Notes: a model not told the origin generated them from the sequence alone. DNA of 64,000 nucleotides from Phytohabitans aurantiacus (GCF_027923225.1 NZ_BSDI01000030.1:125112-189111); one strand, 5' to 3'. Shown: positions 8,779-17,280, counted from the stretch's first letter. Program-made: numbers and translations.

Positions 8779-9785
8779 GGCGGATAGGCCCTGGGTTCGC
8801 GGCGCTGCTGATGGTCGGTGCGGGGCTGACCGGGTGCGGTGGCCGGCAGGACCAGGCGAGCACCGATACCGGCGGTGACGTGACGTGCGAGGTGGCCACC
8901 GAGACCCGGGTGGGCATCGCCACCGGCAACGCGACCGGGGTCTACTTCGCGCTCGGCAACGCGTACGCGGAGCAGATCGGCACCGCGACCGGCGGCAAGG
9001 TCAAGGCGACCGCCGCCGAGACCGGTGCCTCCGTGCAAAACGTCCAGCAGCTCGTGGCCGGCACCTACGCGGTGGCGTTCTCGCTCGCCGACACCGCCGC
9101 CGACGCGGTGCAGGGCACGGGCAGCTTCGACGGGCAGAAGCAGCCCGTGCAGGCGATCTCCCGCATCTACACCAACTACACGCAGGTGATCGTGCGCACC
9201 GGGGCGGGGATCACCTCGGTCGCCGACATGAAGAGCAAGCGGGTCTCCACCGGCTCCCCGAAGTCGGGCACCGAGGTCATCGCCAACCGGCTGCTCCAGT
9301 CCGCAGGTCTCGACCCCGCCAAGGACATCTCGGCACAGCGCCTCGACCTCACCAAGACGGTCGACGGCATGAAAGACGGCTCGATCGACGCGATGTTCTG
9401 GTCGGGTGGCCTGCCCACCCCGGGCGTCACCGACCTGTTCACGACCGCGAAAGGTAAGGTCGCGTTCATCGACATCACGCCGCTGCTCGGCGAGATGAAG
9501 AAGATCAATCCGGTGTACGAGGAGAGTGTGATCCCCGCTGCCACATACGGGATGGCGGCTGACGCGAAGACCATCGTCGTGCCGAACCTGCTGCTCGTGA
9601 AGGACGACCTCGACGCCAACCTGGTGTGCGCCCTCACCAAGGCCCTGTTCGACCGCAAACCGCAGCTGGAGCAGGCGAACGCCGCCGCCAAGGGCATCAC
9701 GCTGGAGACCGCGCGCAAGACCGATCCCGTGCCGCTGCACCGGGGCGCCGTGGCCGCGCTCGACAAGCTGAACGCTCCACAGTAG
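8775..9785 (+). CDS. TAXI-family TRAP solute-binding lipoprotein
   Basis: A 336-aa lipoprotein with signal peptide and lipobox LTGC (residues 18-21). The mature domain starts VGIATGNATGVYFALGNAYAEQI, the TAXI-family opening. It also has TGASVQNVQQLVAGTYAVAFSLADTAADA and KSKRVSTGSPKSGTEVIANRLL. It captures the substrate outside the membrane and passes it to the fused permease encoded immediately upstream. It starts at ATG 8775 within ATGA, with AAGAGGAG 6 nt upstream. The substrate is not evident; related systems take up glutamate or C4 and other carboxylates. Confidence 0.92.
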   Translation: MRRIGPGFAALLMVGAGLTGCGGRQDQASTDTGGDVTCEVATETRVGIATGNATGVYFALGNAYAEQIGTATGGKVKATAAETGASVQNVQQLVAGTYAVAFSLADTAADAVQGTGSFDGQKQPVQAISRIYTNYTQVIVRTGAGITSVADMKSKRVSTGSPKSGTEVIANRLLQSAGLDPAKDISAQRLDLTKTVDGMKDGSIDAMFWSGGLPTPGVTDLFTTAKGKVAFIDITPLLGEMKKINPVYEESVIPAATYGMAADAKTIVVPNLLLVKDDLDANLVCALTKALFDRKPQLEQANAAAKGITLETARKTDPVPLHRGAVAALDKLNAPQ

Positions 9786-9959
9786 ACCGGCTGCGGCAAT
9801 AGAGCCGTCGCATCGACCGGCTGGCACGATCGGCTGGCCCGAGGTGACTGCGTGGCGGATGTCGCAAACGGCCGAACGGGTCGATTGTAGGCATCGTTGT
9901 GCGTTGAACGTCGGGGCGTGCCGGCCGGTCCGCTCCGCCGTGGTGAACGGAGCGTGGCA

Positions 9960-11297
9960 ATGGTGACAGCCGATGGCTTCACAGGAGCCGTCGCCGCCCA
10001 CGAAAGCCACGGGGGCCTGTCGCGCTCCATCGGCCTGCACAGCTTCCTCTTCGCGCTTCTCGGGGCGGGTGGCCTGGTGGCGGCCCTGATCACTGGCATC
10101 GACGCCGCGCTGGCGGCCACGGGGCTGGCCCTGGTGGGCATGACGACCATCGCGATCCGGGTCAGCCGGCACCTGCGCAGGCTCCGTGCGGTGGCGCTCG
10201 ACGTGGCGTACCACCAGCTCCCGACCGCGGTGAGTGGCGCCGCCAAGGCGACCGACGCGGCGGCCCTCAGCGCGGCGGTCGACGAGTCCACCGCGAAGGT
10301 CGACGCGCTGCTCACCGCGAAAGCGGGCGAGGTCGGCGCGCTGGCCCGCGCGTTCGCCACCGTACACACGCAGGCGCTGCGGCTCGCCGCCGACGAGGCG
10401 CTCACGCGCATGGAGAGCGAGGCGACGCTGGCCGCCCTCTCGCGGCGCGGGCAGACGCTGATCGAGCGCCAGCTCCGGCTGATCGAGGAGTTCGTGCGGC
10501 TGGAGACCGACCGGGCCGCGCGCGGCCGGCTGCTCGCGCTCGACCGGCTGGCCAGCCGGATGCGCCGCAACGAGGAAAACCTGATGGTGCTGGCCGGTGG
10601 CGACGCCGGCCGCCGGCCCACCGAGGCGGTGCCGCTGCGCGATGTGGTCCGCACCGCGGCGGCCGAGCTCGACGACCCCGATCGGGTGAAGGTGGTGGCC
10701 ACCCCTCTGGTGGCGATCGCCGCCGACGCGGTCGCCGACGTGATCCACGTGCTCGCCGAGCTGCTGGAAAACGCGGCCACCTTCTCGCACCCCGCCAACC
10801 ACGTGCGCGTCGACACCCACCAGGGCGTAGACCAGGTGACCCTGACGATCTTCGACGAGGGCATCGGGATGGCAGCGACCAAGCTTGCCGAGGCCAACCG
10901 CCGGCTCGCCGAGCCGTCCGCCCTGACCAGCACGCTCGTCGGCACGATGGGCCTGCTGGTGATCGGGCGGCTGGCCCGCCGCCACGGCATCACCGTCAAG
11001 CTGTCCAGCGTGCCTGACGGCGGCACGGCCGCGTTCGTGATGCTGCCGCAGTCGGTGCTCGCGCCGTTGCCCACACTCGACCGGGTACGCCGCGGGCGGT
11101 ACGAGCCGCACGCGCTGCCCGCCTTCCCGGCGCCGATGTCGCTCCCGGCGGCCCCTGAGCCCGCTGGCCGCCCCCGCCGGCAGGTCGCACTCCCCGCTGC
11201 CCGGCCAGCCGCCCTGCCCAGTGGCCCGGTGGCGGGCGCCCGCACCGCGCCGGTCGTGCCACAGGTTCCCGAACAGCCGCCTCGCCGACTGCGCTGA
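9960..11297 (+). CDS. CvnA-like membrane kinase homologue lacking the phospho-acceptor His
   Basis: A 445-aa protein. Two hydrophobic helices (residues about 28-70) are followed by a helical linker, then a dimerisation region RMRRNEENLMVLAG typical of conservon (CvnA) and nitrate-sensor kinases, and a HATPase domain (DVIHVLAELLENAATFSHP, FDEGIGMA, TMGLLVIGRLARRHGITVKL). The C-terminal tail is Pro/Ala-rich. Where relatives read LDHLATRMRR, this protein reads LDRLASRMRR, so the expected His is Arg196. The large extracellular sensor found in longer relatives is absent. The downstream genes of a typical conservon (roadblock, DUF742, GTPase) are missing. It may be an ATP-binding scaffold rather than a kinase. 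Start at ATG 9960 with GGAG upstream. Confidence 0.8.
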   Translation: MVTADGFTGAVAAHESHGGLSRSIGLHSFLFALLGAGGLVAALITGIDAALAATGLALVGMTTIAIRVSRHLRRLRAVALDVAYHQLPTAVSGAAKATDAAALSAAVDESTAKVDALLTAKAGEVGALARAFATVHTQALRLAADEALTRMESEATLAALSRRGQTLIERQLRLIEEFVRLETDRAARGRLLALDRLASRMRRNEENLMVLAGGDAGRRPTEAVPLRDVVRTAAAELDDPDRVKVVATPLVAIAADAVADVIHVLAELLENAATFSHPANHVRVDTHQGVDQVTLTIFDEGIGMAATKLAEANRRLAEPSALTSTLVGTMGLLVIGRLARRHGITVKLSSVPDGGTAAFVMLPQSVLAPLPTLDRVRRGRYEPHALPAFPAPMSLPAAPEPAGRPRRQVALPAARPAALPSGPVAGARTAPVVPQVPEQPPRRLR

Positions 11298-11312
11298 CCG
11301 TACCCTCCGTGG

Positions 11313-12338
11313 GTGCGTTTTCTGGTTTATGCCCTTTTCGTCGTGCTGCTAGCCTCCTGCGGACCGCCACCCGCTTCACCCGATTGGGTGGCTGGTTCGC
11401 CCTCCGCCCCCGCCTCCCCCTCCCAATCGTCGCAGGTGACGTTGGCGTTCGCGGGCGACGTGCACTTCGCCGGCCGCACCGAGCGCCTCCTGGACGACCC
11501 GGAGACCGCCTTCGGGGAGATCGCGACCACGCTCGCCGAGGCCGACGTCACGATGCTCAACCTGGAGACCGCCGTGACCACGCGCGGCACACCGGAACCG
11601 AAGCAGTTCCTCTTCCGGGCCCCACCGAGCGCGTACGCGGCCGTGAAAGCCGCGGGTGTGGACGTGGTCTCGCTGGCGAACAACCACGCCCTGGACTACG
11701 GCCAGCAGGGCCTGGCGGACACCGTCGAGGCGGCCCGCGCGGCCGGAGTACCAACAGTTGGAGCCGGCGCGGACGCCGAGGCTGCCAACGCCGCCTGGAC
11801 CACGACGGTGCGCGGCACGACAATCGCGTTTCTAGGATTCAGCCAGGTTCACGAGCTGTGGCAGCGCTGGCGCGCGACCGACACCCGGCCCGGCATCGCG
11901 ATGGCGCACGACCGCGACCGCGCCGTGTCCGCCGTCCGCGCCGCCCGTCAGGTCGCCGACACCGTGGTCGTGTACGTGCACTGGGGGCGCGAGGGCGAGG
12001 AGTGCCCGACGGGTGAAATGCGCGGTTTCGCAGCCGCGATGGCGGACGCGGGAGCGGACATCGTGGTCGGCACCCACGCGCACCTGCTGCTCGGCGAGAC
12101 CCGGTTGGGGCGGACGTACGTGCAGTACGGGCTGGGAAACTTTCTCTGGTGGCGCGACGACGCGTTCAGCAACGACACAGGCGTATTGCGCGTGACCCTA
12201 CGCGGCGGTCGCGTGGCCGGCACCGAGCTGTTGCCGGCGGTCATCTCCCGCCAAACCGGGCAACCCCGCCTGGCCACCGGACCGGCCCGCGCCAGAGCCC
12301 AGGCCGCCTATGCCGCCCTAGCTGAGTGCGTTGCGTGA
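11313..12338 (+). CDS. CapA/PgsA-like lipoprotein (metallophosphoesterase fold)
   Basis: A 341-aa protein with lipobox VLLASC. It has CapA-family motifs: LAFAGDVHFAG, MLNLETAVTTRG, VVSLANNHALDYGQQGL, VVVYVHWGREGEECP, DIVVGTHAHLLLG and VQYGLGNFLWW. Family members take part in poly-gamma-glutamate or capsule handling; many actinobacterial ones are of unknown role. It probably acts on the outer face of the membrane. It starts at GTG 11313, 6 nt after TACCCT, fitting a leaderless transcript, although the upstream kinase-like gene ends only 15 bp before. Confidence 0.88.
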   Translation: MRFLVYALFVVLLASCGPPPASPDWVAGSPSAPASPSQSSQVTLAFAGDVHFAGRTERLLDDPETAFGEIATTLAEADVTMLNLETAVTTRGTPEPKQFLFRAPPSAYAAVKAAGVDVVSLANNHALDYGQQGLADTVEAARAAGVPTVGAGADAEAANAAWTTTVRGTTIAFLGFSQVHELWQRWRATDTRPGIAMAHDRDRAVSAVRAARQVADTVVVYVHWGREGEECPTGEMRGFAAAMADAGADIVVGTHAHLLLGETRLGRTYVQYGLGNFLWWRDDAFSNDTGVLRVTLRGGRVAGTELLPAVISRQTGQPRLATGPARARAQAAYAALAECVA

Positions 12339-12380
12339 GTTGCCCTTTTTGTCGGCACGACGCGCCGGAGGGGAACCGAG

Positions 12381-12410
12381 TTGGCAGTTGGTTCGGGACT
12401 GGGCTAAAGT
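12381..12410 (+). promoter_or_regulatory. Promoter of the tRNA cluster
   Basis: TTGGCA (12381-12386) and TAAAGT (12405-12410) are 18 bp apart and end 33 bp before the tRNA-Gly. The good consensus match suits a strong stable-RNA promoter. Confidence 0.65.
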
Positions 12411-12443
12411 TCTCATCCGTCGCCCGGAAACAACGGCGATGGT

Positions 12444-12516
12444 GCGGACGTAGCGCAGCTGGTAGCGCATCACCTTGCCAAGGTGAGGGTCGCGGGTTCG
12501 AATCCCGTCGTCCGCT
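12444..12516 (+). tRNA. tRNA-Gly (anticodon GCC)
   Basis: 73 nt. The acceptor arms GCGGACG and CGTCCGC pair fully; the anticodon stem is TCACC/GGTGA with loop TTGCCAA; the T-arm is GCGGG-TTCGAAT-CCCGT. The 3' CCA is not encoded. Confidence 0.95.
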
Positions 12517-12552
12517 CGGAGTGAGGCCGCGACACACGTCGGGGGTCACCTC

Positions 12553-12623
12553 GGTGGAGTGGCCGAGAGGCGAGGCAACGGCCTGCAAAGCCGTCTACAC
12601 GGGTTCAAATCCCGTCTCCACCT
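12553..12623 (+). tRNA. tRNA-Cys (anticodon GCA)
   Basis: 71 nt. Acceptor GGTGGAG/CTCCACC; anticodon loop CTGCAAA; T-loop TTCAAAT. The 3' CCA is not encoded. Second gene of the Gly-Cys-Val cluster. Confidence 0.95.
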
Positions 12624-12636
12624 CGGCACCACGCTC

Positions 12637-12711
12637 GGGCGATTGGCGCAGTGGGAGCGCGCTTCCTTGACACGGAAGAGGTCACTGGTTCAAACCCAGT
12701 ATCGCCCACCA
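12637..12711 (+). tRNA. tRNA-Val (anticodon GAC)
   Basis: Acceptor GGGCGAT/ATCGCCC; anticodon stem CTTCC/GGAAG with loop TTGACAC; T-loop TTCAAAC. Unlike its two neighbours it carries an encoded CCA (12709-12711). Confidence 0.95.
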
Positions 12712-12715
12712 TCTC

Positions 12716-12762
12716 AGAGGTCACATTTCATCGATTGACGATGAATGTGGCCTCTCTTTTTG
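12716..12762 (+). terminator. Rho-independent terminator of the tRNA operon
   Basis: AGAGGTCACATTTCATCG and CGATGAATGTGGCCTCT form a long stem with a small bulge and a 5-nt loop, followed by CTTTTTGTTT. It is one of the few terminators here with a real U-tract. Confidence 0.9.
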
Positions 12763-12835
12763 TTTGCGCGTCATCCCTCTGAACGGTCGCGATCTCCTCC
12801 AGCTGTGATCCCGCCCATGCCGCGATCGACCTTCC

Positions 12836-12864
12836 TTGACAAAAATTCTGAGTGCACTCATGAT
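12836..12864 (+). promoter_or_regulatory. Promoter with TetR-type operator in the spacer
   Basis: TTGACA (12836-12841) and CATGAT (12859-12864) are separated by 17 bp. The 12-bp palindrome TGAGTGCACTCA (12849-12860) fills the end of the spacer, where a bound repressor would block RNA polymerase. It is the likely site for the TetR protein encoded at the end of this operon. Confidence 0.7.
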
Positions 12865-12910
12865 TGAGCGTGCTCGGGTTGATCGAGTGGGACGGGATCA
12901 GGAGAAGGAC

Positions 12911-13511
12911 ATGTCGGAACGACGCACTGCACTGGGTTATCGGGACGCGCCCACCCGGACGGTCGCGGCGGCGGGTGCCGTGTTCGCGTATCGCGAGCTT
13001 GGCCCGCAAGCCGGCGTTCCTCTGGTCGTTCTGACGCATCTAGGGGCCAACCTGGATAACTGGGATCCCCGTCTCGTCGACGGTCAGGCTCAGGAGCGAC
13101 ACGCGATCGCCGTGGACTACCGCGGCGTCGGCGACTCCACCGGGCGTGTCCGGGACTCGATCGAGGAGATGGCCGCGGTTGTTCGGGCGCTCGGCTACGA
13201 GCGAGTCGATGTGCTGGGCCTGTCGATGGGAGGCATGGTTGCCCAGGCGATCGTCGCGCAGGCGCCGGAGCTGATGGAACGGCTTGTTCTCGCCGGGTCC
13301 GGCCCCGCTGGTGGGCCTGGGCTCACCGACATGACCGGCGTGACGGTGACGACGGTTCTGCGACCGGATGGTTCCGCCCGCGAACGCCGCCGCGCTGGCC
13401 CGCCAGTTTCCCGACGCGACGGTCGCGGTCTACCCGGACTCCGGCCACGGCGTCGCCTTCCAGCACCACCGCGAGTTTGGCGAACTCGCCCGGCGCTTCC
13501 TGCGCCGATAA
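12911..13511 (+). pseudogene. Alpha/beta hydrolase pseudogene (internal deletion and frameshift)
   Basis: It starts at ATG 12911 behind GGAGAAGGA. The first 160 or so residues are a normal hydrolase start (YRELGPQAGVPLVVLTHLGANLDNWDPRLVDG, nucleophile elbow GLSMGGM) and closely resemble the intact gene at 14610. After VTVTTVL the frame jumps. The +1 frame gives DRMVPPANAAALARQFPDA, then DSGHG and LARRFLRR, ending at TAA 13511, matching the DRMVP and GSGHG parts of the paralogue. The cap-domain stretch between is missing (about 130 residues against the paralogue). Read straight through, the original frame becomes an Arg/Pro-rich tail to 13546. Inactive by inference. Confidence 0.8.
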
Positions 13512-13561
13512 CGACTGCCACCAACCTCAACGAACGACGTCATTAGTAGGAGCAAGAGATC

Positions 13562-14557
13562 ATGAGAGCGTTTGTCGTCAACGAGTACAAGGGTCCGCTG
13601 CAGCAAGCGGACGTGCCCGAGCCCGCCGTGGGAGAGGGCGATGTGCTCGTACAGGTGCGGGCGGCGGGTCTCAACCCGCTCGACGAAAAGATCCGAGCGG
13701 GTGAGTTCAAGCAGATCCTGCCCTACCGCCTGCCCCTGATCCTCGGCCACGACCTCGCCGGCACCGTCCTGCGCGTCGGGCCGAAGGTGCGCGGCTTCAA
13801 GCCCGGCGACGAGGTGTATGGCCGGGTCGACCAGGGCCGCATCGGCACCTTCGCCGAGCGCATCGCCGTGGCCGAGTCCGACCTGGCACTCAAGCCCGCC
13901 TCGATCAGCATGGAGGAGGCCGGATCGTTGCCGCTGGTCGCCTTGACCGCGTGGCAGGCGCTCGTCGAGCGCGGCAACGTCCGGCCCGGGCAGAAGGTGC
14001 TCATCCACGCTGGCGCCGGCGGGGTCGGGTCGATCGCGATCCAGCTCGCCAATCACCTCGGCGCCACCGTCGCCACCACGGTCAGCGGCTCCAACGCGGA
14101 CTTCGTGCGCCAGCTTGGCGCGGACATCGTCGTGGACTACCGCACCCAGGACTTCGCGCAGCTGCTGACCGGGTACGACCTGGTGCTGGACAGCCTCGGC
14201 GGTGAGAACCTCGAAAAGTCCCTGCGCGTGCTCAAGCCCGGCGGCAAGGCCATCGGGATCGGCGGGCCGCCAGACCCGACCTTCGCCCGCAGTGCCGGGT
14301 TGAACCCGGTGTTGCGCCTGGCGATCAATGCTTTGAGCGCCGGCATCCGCCGGCGGGCCAAGAAGCTCGGCGTGCGCTACGAGTTCCTGTTCATGCGCGC
14401 CAGCGGAGACCAGCTGCGCCAGATCACCGCGCTCGTCGACAACGGTGCGCTACGCCCGGTCGTCGGAAAAGTCACCCCCTTCAGCCAGACCGTCCAGGCT
14501 CTGCAGGGACTCGACAAGGGTGGCATCCGCGGCAAGGCCGTCATCGCCAATTCCTGA
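13562..14557 (+). CDS. NADP-dependent zinc-free MDR oxidoreductase (quinone reductase-like)
   Basis: A 331-aa medium-chain dehydrogenase/reductase. The N-terminal GroES-like domain contains ILGHDLAGTVLRVGPKVRGFKPGDEVYGRV. The Rossmann motif is AGAGGVGSIAIQLANHLGA, followed by the coenzyme-binding segment VVDYRTQDF. Structural-zinc cysteines are absent, as in quinone-oxidoreductase and enoyl-reductase-type members. ATG 13562 has AGGAG upstream. It is the second gene of a TetR-governed operon with two hydrolase genes and a small barrel protein, probably detoxifying or catabolising a quinone- or enone-like compound (inference). Confidence 0.9.
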   Translation: MRAFVVNEYKGPLQQADVPEPAVGEGDVLVQVRAAGLNPLDEKIRAGEFKQILPYRLPLILGHDLAGTVLRVGPKVRGFKPGDEVYGRVDQGRIGTFAERIAVAESDLALKPASISMEEAGSLPLVALTAWQALVERGNVRPGQKVLIHAGAGGVGSIAIQLANHLGATVATTVSGSNADFVRQLGADIVVDYRTQDFAQLLTGYDLVLDSLGGENLEKSLRVLKPGGKAIGIGGPPDPTFARSAGLNPVLRLAINALSAGIRRRAKKLGVRYEFLFMRASGDQLRQITALVDNGALRPVVGKVTPFSQTVQALQGLDKGGIRGKAVIANS

Positions 14558-14609
14558 ACGCACGCCCCCTGACCAGCAATAACATCAGCAACGTACAAGG
14601 AGGCTCATC

Positions 14610-15476
14610 ATGAGCACGCACGACAACTCGAACGAAACAGTCATCACGTCTTACGCCCACGCACCGGCCCGGACGATCACCGCGGGTGGCGTCACTTACG
14701 CCTACCGCGAGCTGGGGCCGAAGGGCGGGGTTCCGGTCGTCTTCTTCGTCCACCTGGCCGCCACCCTCGACAACTGGGATCCCCGGATCATCGACCCCAT
14801 CGCGAAGCACCACCACGTCATCACGTTCGACAATCGCGGCGTCGGCGCTTCGAGCGGCGAGGTGCCCGACAGCGTCGAGGCGATGGCTGACGACGCCGTG
14901 ACCTTCATCAAGGCTCTCGGTTTCGACAAGGTCGACATCTTCGCGTTCTCCCTCGGCGGCATGATCGCCCAGGCCCTCGTGGTCAAGCACCCCGGCCTGG
15001 TCCGCAAGCTGATCCTGACCGGCACCGGGCCCAAGGGTGGCAAGGACATCGACAAGGTCGTTCGCATCACCTACTACGACATCCTGCGCGCGACGCTGAC
15101 CCGATCGGATCCGAAGGAATTCCTGTTCTTCAACCGCGACACCGCCGGCAAGCTCGCCGCGAAGGCATTCGTGAGGCGCCTGGAGGAGCGCACCATGGAC
15201 CGCGACGCGAAGATCAAGCTGACGGCGCTTCGGACCCAGCTGAAGGCAATCAAGAATTGGGGACGCGGCACACCCGACGACCTGTCGAAGATCACCCAGC
15301 CGACCCTGATCGGCAACGGCGACAACGACCGCATGGTGCCCTCTGTTCTCTCCGAGGACCTGCACCGTCGTATCAAGGACTCCGAACTGGTCATCTACCG
15401 CGGCTCCGGCCACGGCGGGATCTTCCAGTTCCACGACGAGTTCGCCCCGGTCGCGGTGGAGTTCCTGGCGCGATGA
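14610..15476 (+). CDS. Alpha/beta hydrolase
   Basis: A 288-aa alpha/beta-fold hydrolase. The strand-loop VPVVFFVHLAATLDNWDP occupies the oxyanion-hole region; the nucleophile elbow is FSLGGM (Ser); the acid is in NGDNDRMVP (Asp); the His is in GSGHGG. Start ATG 14610 with AGGAGG 7 nt upstream. It is a paralogue of the broken gene at 12911, sharing YRELGP and LDNWDP motifs. The stop overlaps the start of the next gene (ATGA). Esterase or C-C hydrolase type is possible; the substrate is unknown. Confidence 0.92.
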   Translation: MSTHDNSNETVITSYAHAPARTITAGGVTYAYRELGPKGGVPVVFFVHLAATLDNWDPRIIDPIAKHHHVITFDNRGVGASSGEVPDSVEAMADDAVTFIKALGFDKVDIFAFSLGGMIAQALVVKHPGLVRKLILTGTGPKGGKDIDKVVRITYYDILRATLTRSDPKEFLFFNRDTAGKLAAKAFVRRLEERTMDRDAKIKLTALRTQLKAIKNWGRGTPDDLSKITQPTLIGNGDNDRMVPSVLSEDLHRRIKDSELVIYRGSGHGGIFQFHDEFAPVAVEFLAR

Positions 15477-16270
15477 ACGGCACCCGGAAGCCTTTCGCCT
15501 CATCGATCCTGCTGTGGATGCGCACCGACCAGCCCCGTCAGCAGGGGATGGACCACTGGAAAGGTCCACACTCCAAGATCATCAGCGCCACCCCGGGATT
15601 CGAGGAGTACCGCCAGATTCACCTGGCCGCGACGAATCCCGGGCTGTGGCCGGCCATCAGCGGAGTCGAGACGGCGATACCGGTCGAGCGCAGGATCGAC
15701 GGGGTCGCCGAGGTCACCTTCAAGTCAGTCCTCGCCCCGTTGCGGGGGCGCAAGCAGACCAGGCTGGCCTACAAGGACGAAGTGAACGTGTTCCGGCGCA
15801 CCCTGCTCTACGCGGGGCCGCCGAACTCGGCTCGCTGGTACGACGTGGCGGGTTCCGGCGAGAAGGCGCAAGCGCGAGCCCTGATCTACCTTCGGCGAAG
15901 GGACGATGTCCGCACCGGCGCCTTCCGCAGGTTCCTTACCGAGGAGTTCGTGCCCGCCCTGGCCAGCACCGGCGTGCTGAAGGAGTTGCGGACCCAGGTT
16001 TTCATGCCCTGGAATGAGCGTCTCTGGAAAACTCCAGATGTCGCGCACGACAACCCCACCGACCAGCGCTACCACGCATCACTGATCCTGGGTTTCACCG
16101 ACGCCGGCGCACTTCGGGCCTACTTCGCCAGCGATGCCGTCGCGGAGCTGTCGAGCAGGCTTGCGAGGTTCGTCTCGGCCATTCACGCGTACGAGGTGTC
16201 CGAGGCACTCACCTTCGTCGAGCACGGGAGTCGGCGGTCACTGGCCTCGTGGCCATGCGTGGAAGAATGA
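15473..16270 (+). CDS. Dimeric alpha/beta-barrel (EthD-like) protein
   Basis: A 265-aa protein starting at ATG 15473, overlapping the hydrolase stop by 4 bp. It has two similar halves. The first begins SSILLWMRTDQPRQQGMDHWKGPHSKIISATPGFEEYRQIHL, an EthD/ABM-like strand-helix with DHW and H residues. The second has RALIYLRRRDDVRTGAFRRFLTEEFVPALASTG and a closing LGFTDAGALRAYFAS. This duplicated small-barrel layout is typical of EthD-like or monooxygenase-associated proteins. The role is unknown; operon context suggests part of a small catabolic route. Confidence 0.7.
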   Translation: MNGTRKPFASSILLWMRTDQPRQQGMDHWKGPHSKIISATPGFEEYRQIHLAATNPGLWPAISGVETAIPVERRIDGVAEVTFKSVLAPLRGRKQTRLAYKDEVNVFRRTLLYAGPPNSARWYDVAGSGEKAQARALIYLRRRDDVRTGAFRRFLTEEFVPALASTGVLKELRTQVFMPWNERLWKTPDVAHDNPTDQRYHASLILGFTDAGALRAYFASDAVAELSSRLARFVSAIHAYEVSEALTFVEHGSRRSLASWPCVEE

Positions 16271-16305
16271 ACGAAGGCATATCCAAGTTCCCGAAGGTTG
16301 CGTAA

Positions 16306-16908
16306 ATGTCTGTCGCCCCACGGCCAGTCGGCCGGCGTGAGCGAAACAAGCAGGAAAAACTCGACCGCATCACGGCCGCCGCTCGCGCACTGTTCGCTGA
16401 GCATGGAGTGGACGAGGTCACCACCCAGCAGGTCGCCGACATGGCTGACATCGGCACCGGCACCCTGTTCCTCTACGCCAAGAACAAGGGCGAGCTGCTC
16501 CTGCTCGTGCAGAACTCCACCTACGCCGACGCGCTCGTCAGAGGCACGGCAGCCGCCGAGGCCATCCCCGACGTGCTTCAGGCGGTGATGGCGATCGTTC
16601 GGCCGATCGTGGAATGCAACCGCGTCCAGATCGACAACGGCCGCACCTACCTGCGAGAGATGGTGTTCGGCGATCCCGAAGAACCCCACCACCGTGAGGC
16701 ACTGGGCCTGAACGTCCAGACCGAGGAGGCGATCGCCGCCGTGTTGCGGCGGGACCAGCGCATCGAGCACGATGTCGCCGCCACGCTGGCCCGCATCGTC
16801 ACCGCGATCATGTTTCTCAACATGGCGCCCACGATCAACATCGCCAGCACCGTCGATGACATACTCGGCGCCATCGAAGACCAGGTCCGGGTTCTCCTGC
16901 GTCGCTGA
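16306..16908 (+). CDS. TetR/AcrR-family regulator of the hydrolase/oxidoreductase operon
   Basis: A 200-aa regulator. The HTH is ITAAARALFAEHGVDEVTTQQVADMADIGTGTLFLYAKNKGELLLLV, with the TGTLFLYAKNK recognition segment common in TetR proteins. ATG 16306 follows GAAGG. It is the last gene of the operon that starts at 12911, 35 bp after the barrel gene. It probably binds TGAGTGCACTCA in the operon promoter and so regulates itself. The downstream gap to 17097 holds only a palindromic element. Confidence 0.88.
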   Translation: MSVAPRPVGRRERNKQEKLDRITAAARALFAEHGVDEVTTQQVADMADIGTGTLFLYAKNKGELLLLVQNSTYADALVRGTAAAEAIPDVLQAVMAIVRPIVECNRVQIDNGRTYLREMVFGDPEEPHHREALGLNVQTEEAIAAVLRRDQRIEHDVAATLARIVTAIMFLNMAPTINIASTVDDILGAIEDQVRVLLRR

Positions 16909-16987
16909 ACGGCCCGGGGACTCGTGGCGACGGGCCATGCCGCCCGCGGCCTTGATAGAGCGTCGGCCGCGATCAACTCACGGCGCC

Positions 16988-17063
16988 GATCAAGGAGATC
17001 TTCATCGATCAAGGGCGAATACACGCGGAAAAGAGATCCAACCACGTGCATTCGCCCTTGATC
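16988..17063 (-). repeat. 76-bp three-armed palindromic element, copy 3
   Basis: Orientation B, third arm GATCAAGGAGATCTTCATC on the left. Stem arms GATCAAGGGCGAATACACG and CGTGCATTCGCCCTTGATC have one mismatch; the loop contains GGAAAAGAGATCCAACCA. 76 bp, between the convergent tetR and ybdD genes. Confidence 0.92.
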
Positions 17064-17097
17064 GACGGAAAGAGGGGCCGGCCGTAGAGGGGGTGGG

Positions 17098-17280
17098 CTA
17101 GCAGCAGCGGGGGTCGGGGGAGTGGTCGCGGCGGTCGCAGCGTTGGCGTTCGAAGTCGCGCCGGGACAGCACCGGCTCCTCCGGGTGGAGGCGCCGGTGC
17201 CGCTCGACGTAATGGTCGTACTCGGCCTCGCCGGTCAGCTCTCGCAAGTACCAGCGGATGGCGGCGAGCACTCGCCTCAT
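17098..17280 (-). CDS. ybdD: YbdD/YjiX-family small protein
   Basis: A 60-aa protein, MRRVLAAIRWYLRELTGEAEYDHYVERH, followed by LHPEEPVLSRRDFERQR. This is the YbdD/YjiX pattern found beside cstA/btsT in E. coli and many actinobacteria. Its ATG overlaps the cstA stop (ATGA), so expression is coupled. The C-terminal end CC is unusual but may not be functional. It is thought to be needed for pyruvate uptake by the neighbouring carrier. Confidence 0.88.
   Translation of the reverse strand: MRRVLAAIRWYLRELTGEAEYDHYVERHRRLHPEEPVLSRRDFERQRCDRRDHSPDPRCC

Noticed and set aside
12911..13546. Intact alpha/beta hydrolase reading through to 13546
   Set aside because: After about residue 160 the frame becomes Arg/Pro-rich and a different frame carries the expected GHG and C-terminal helix, showing a deletion with frameshift.
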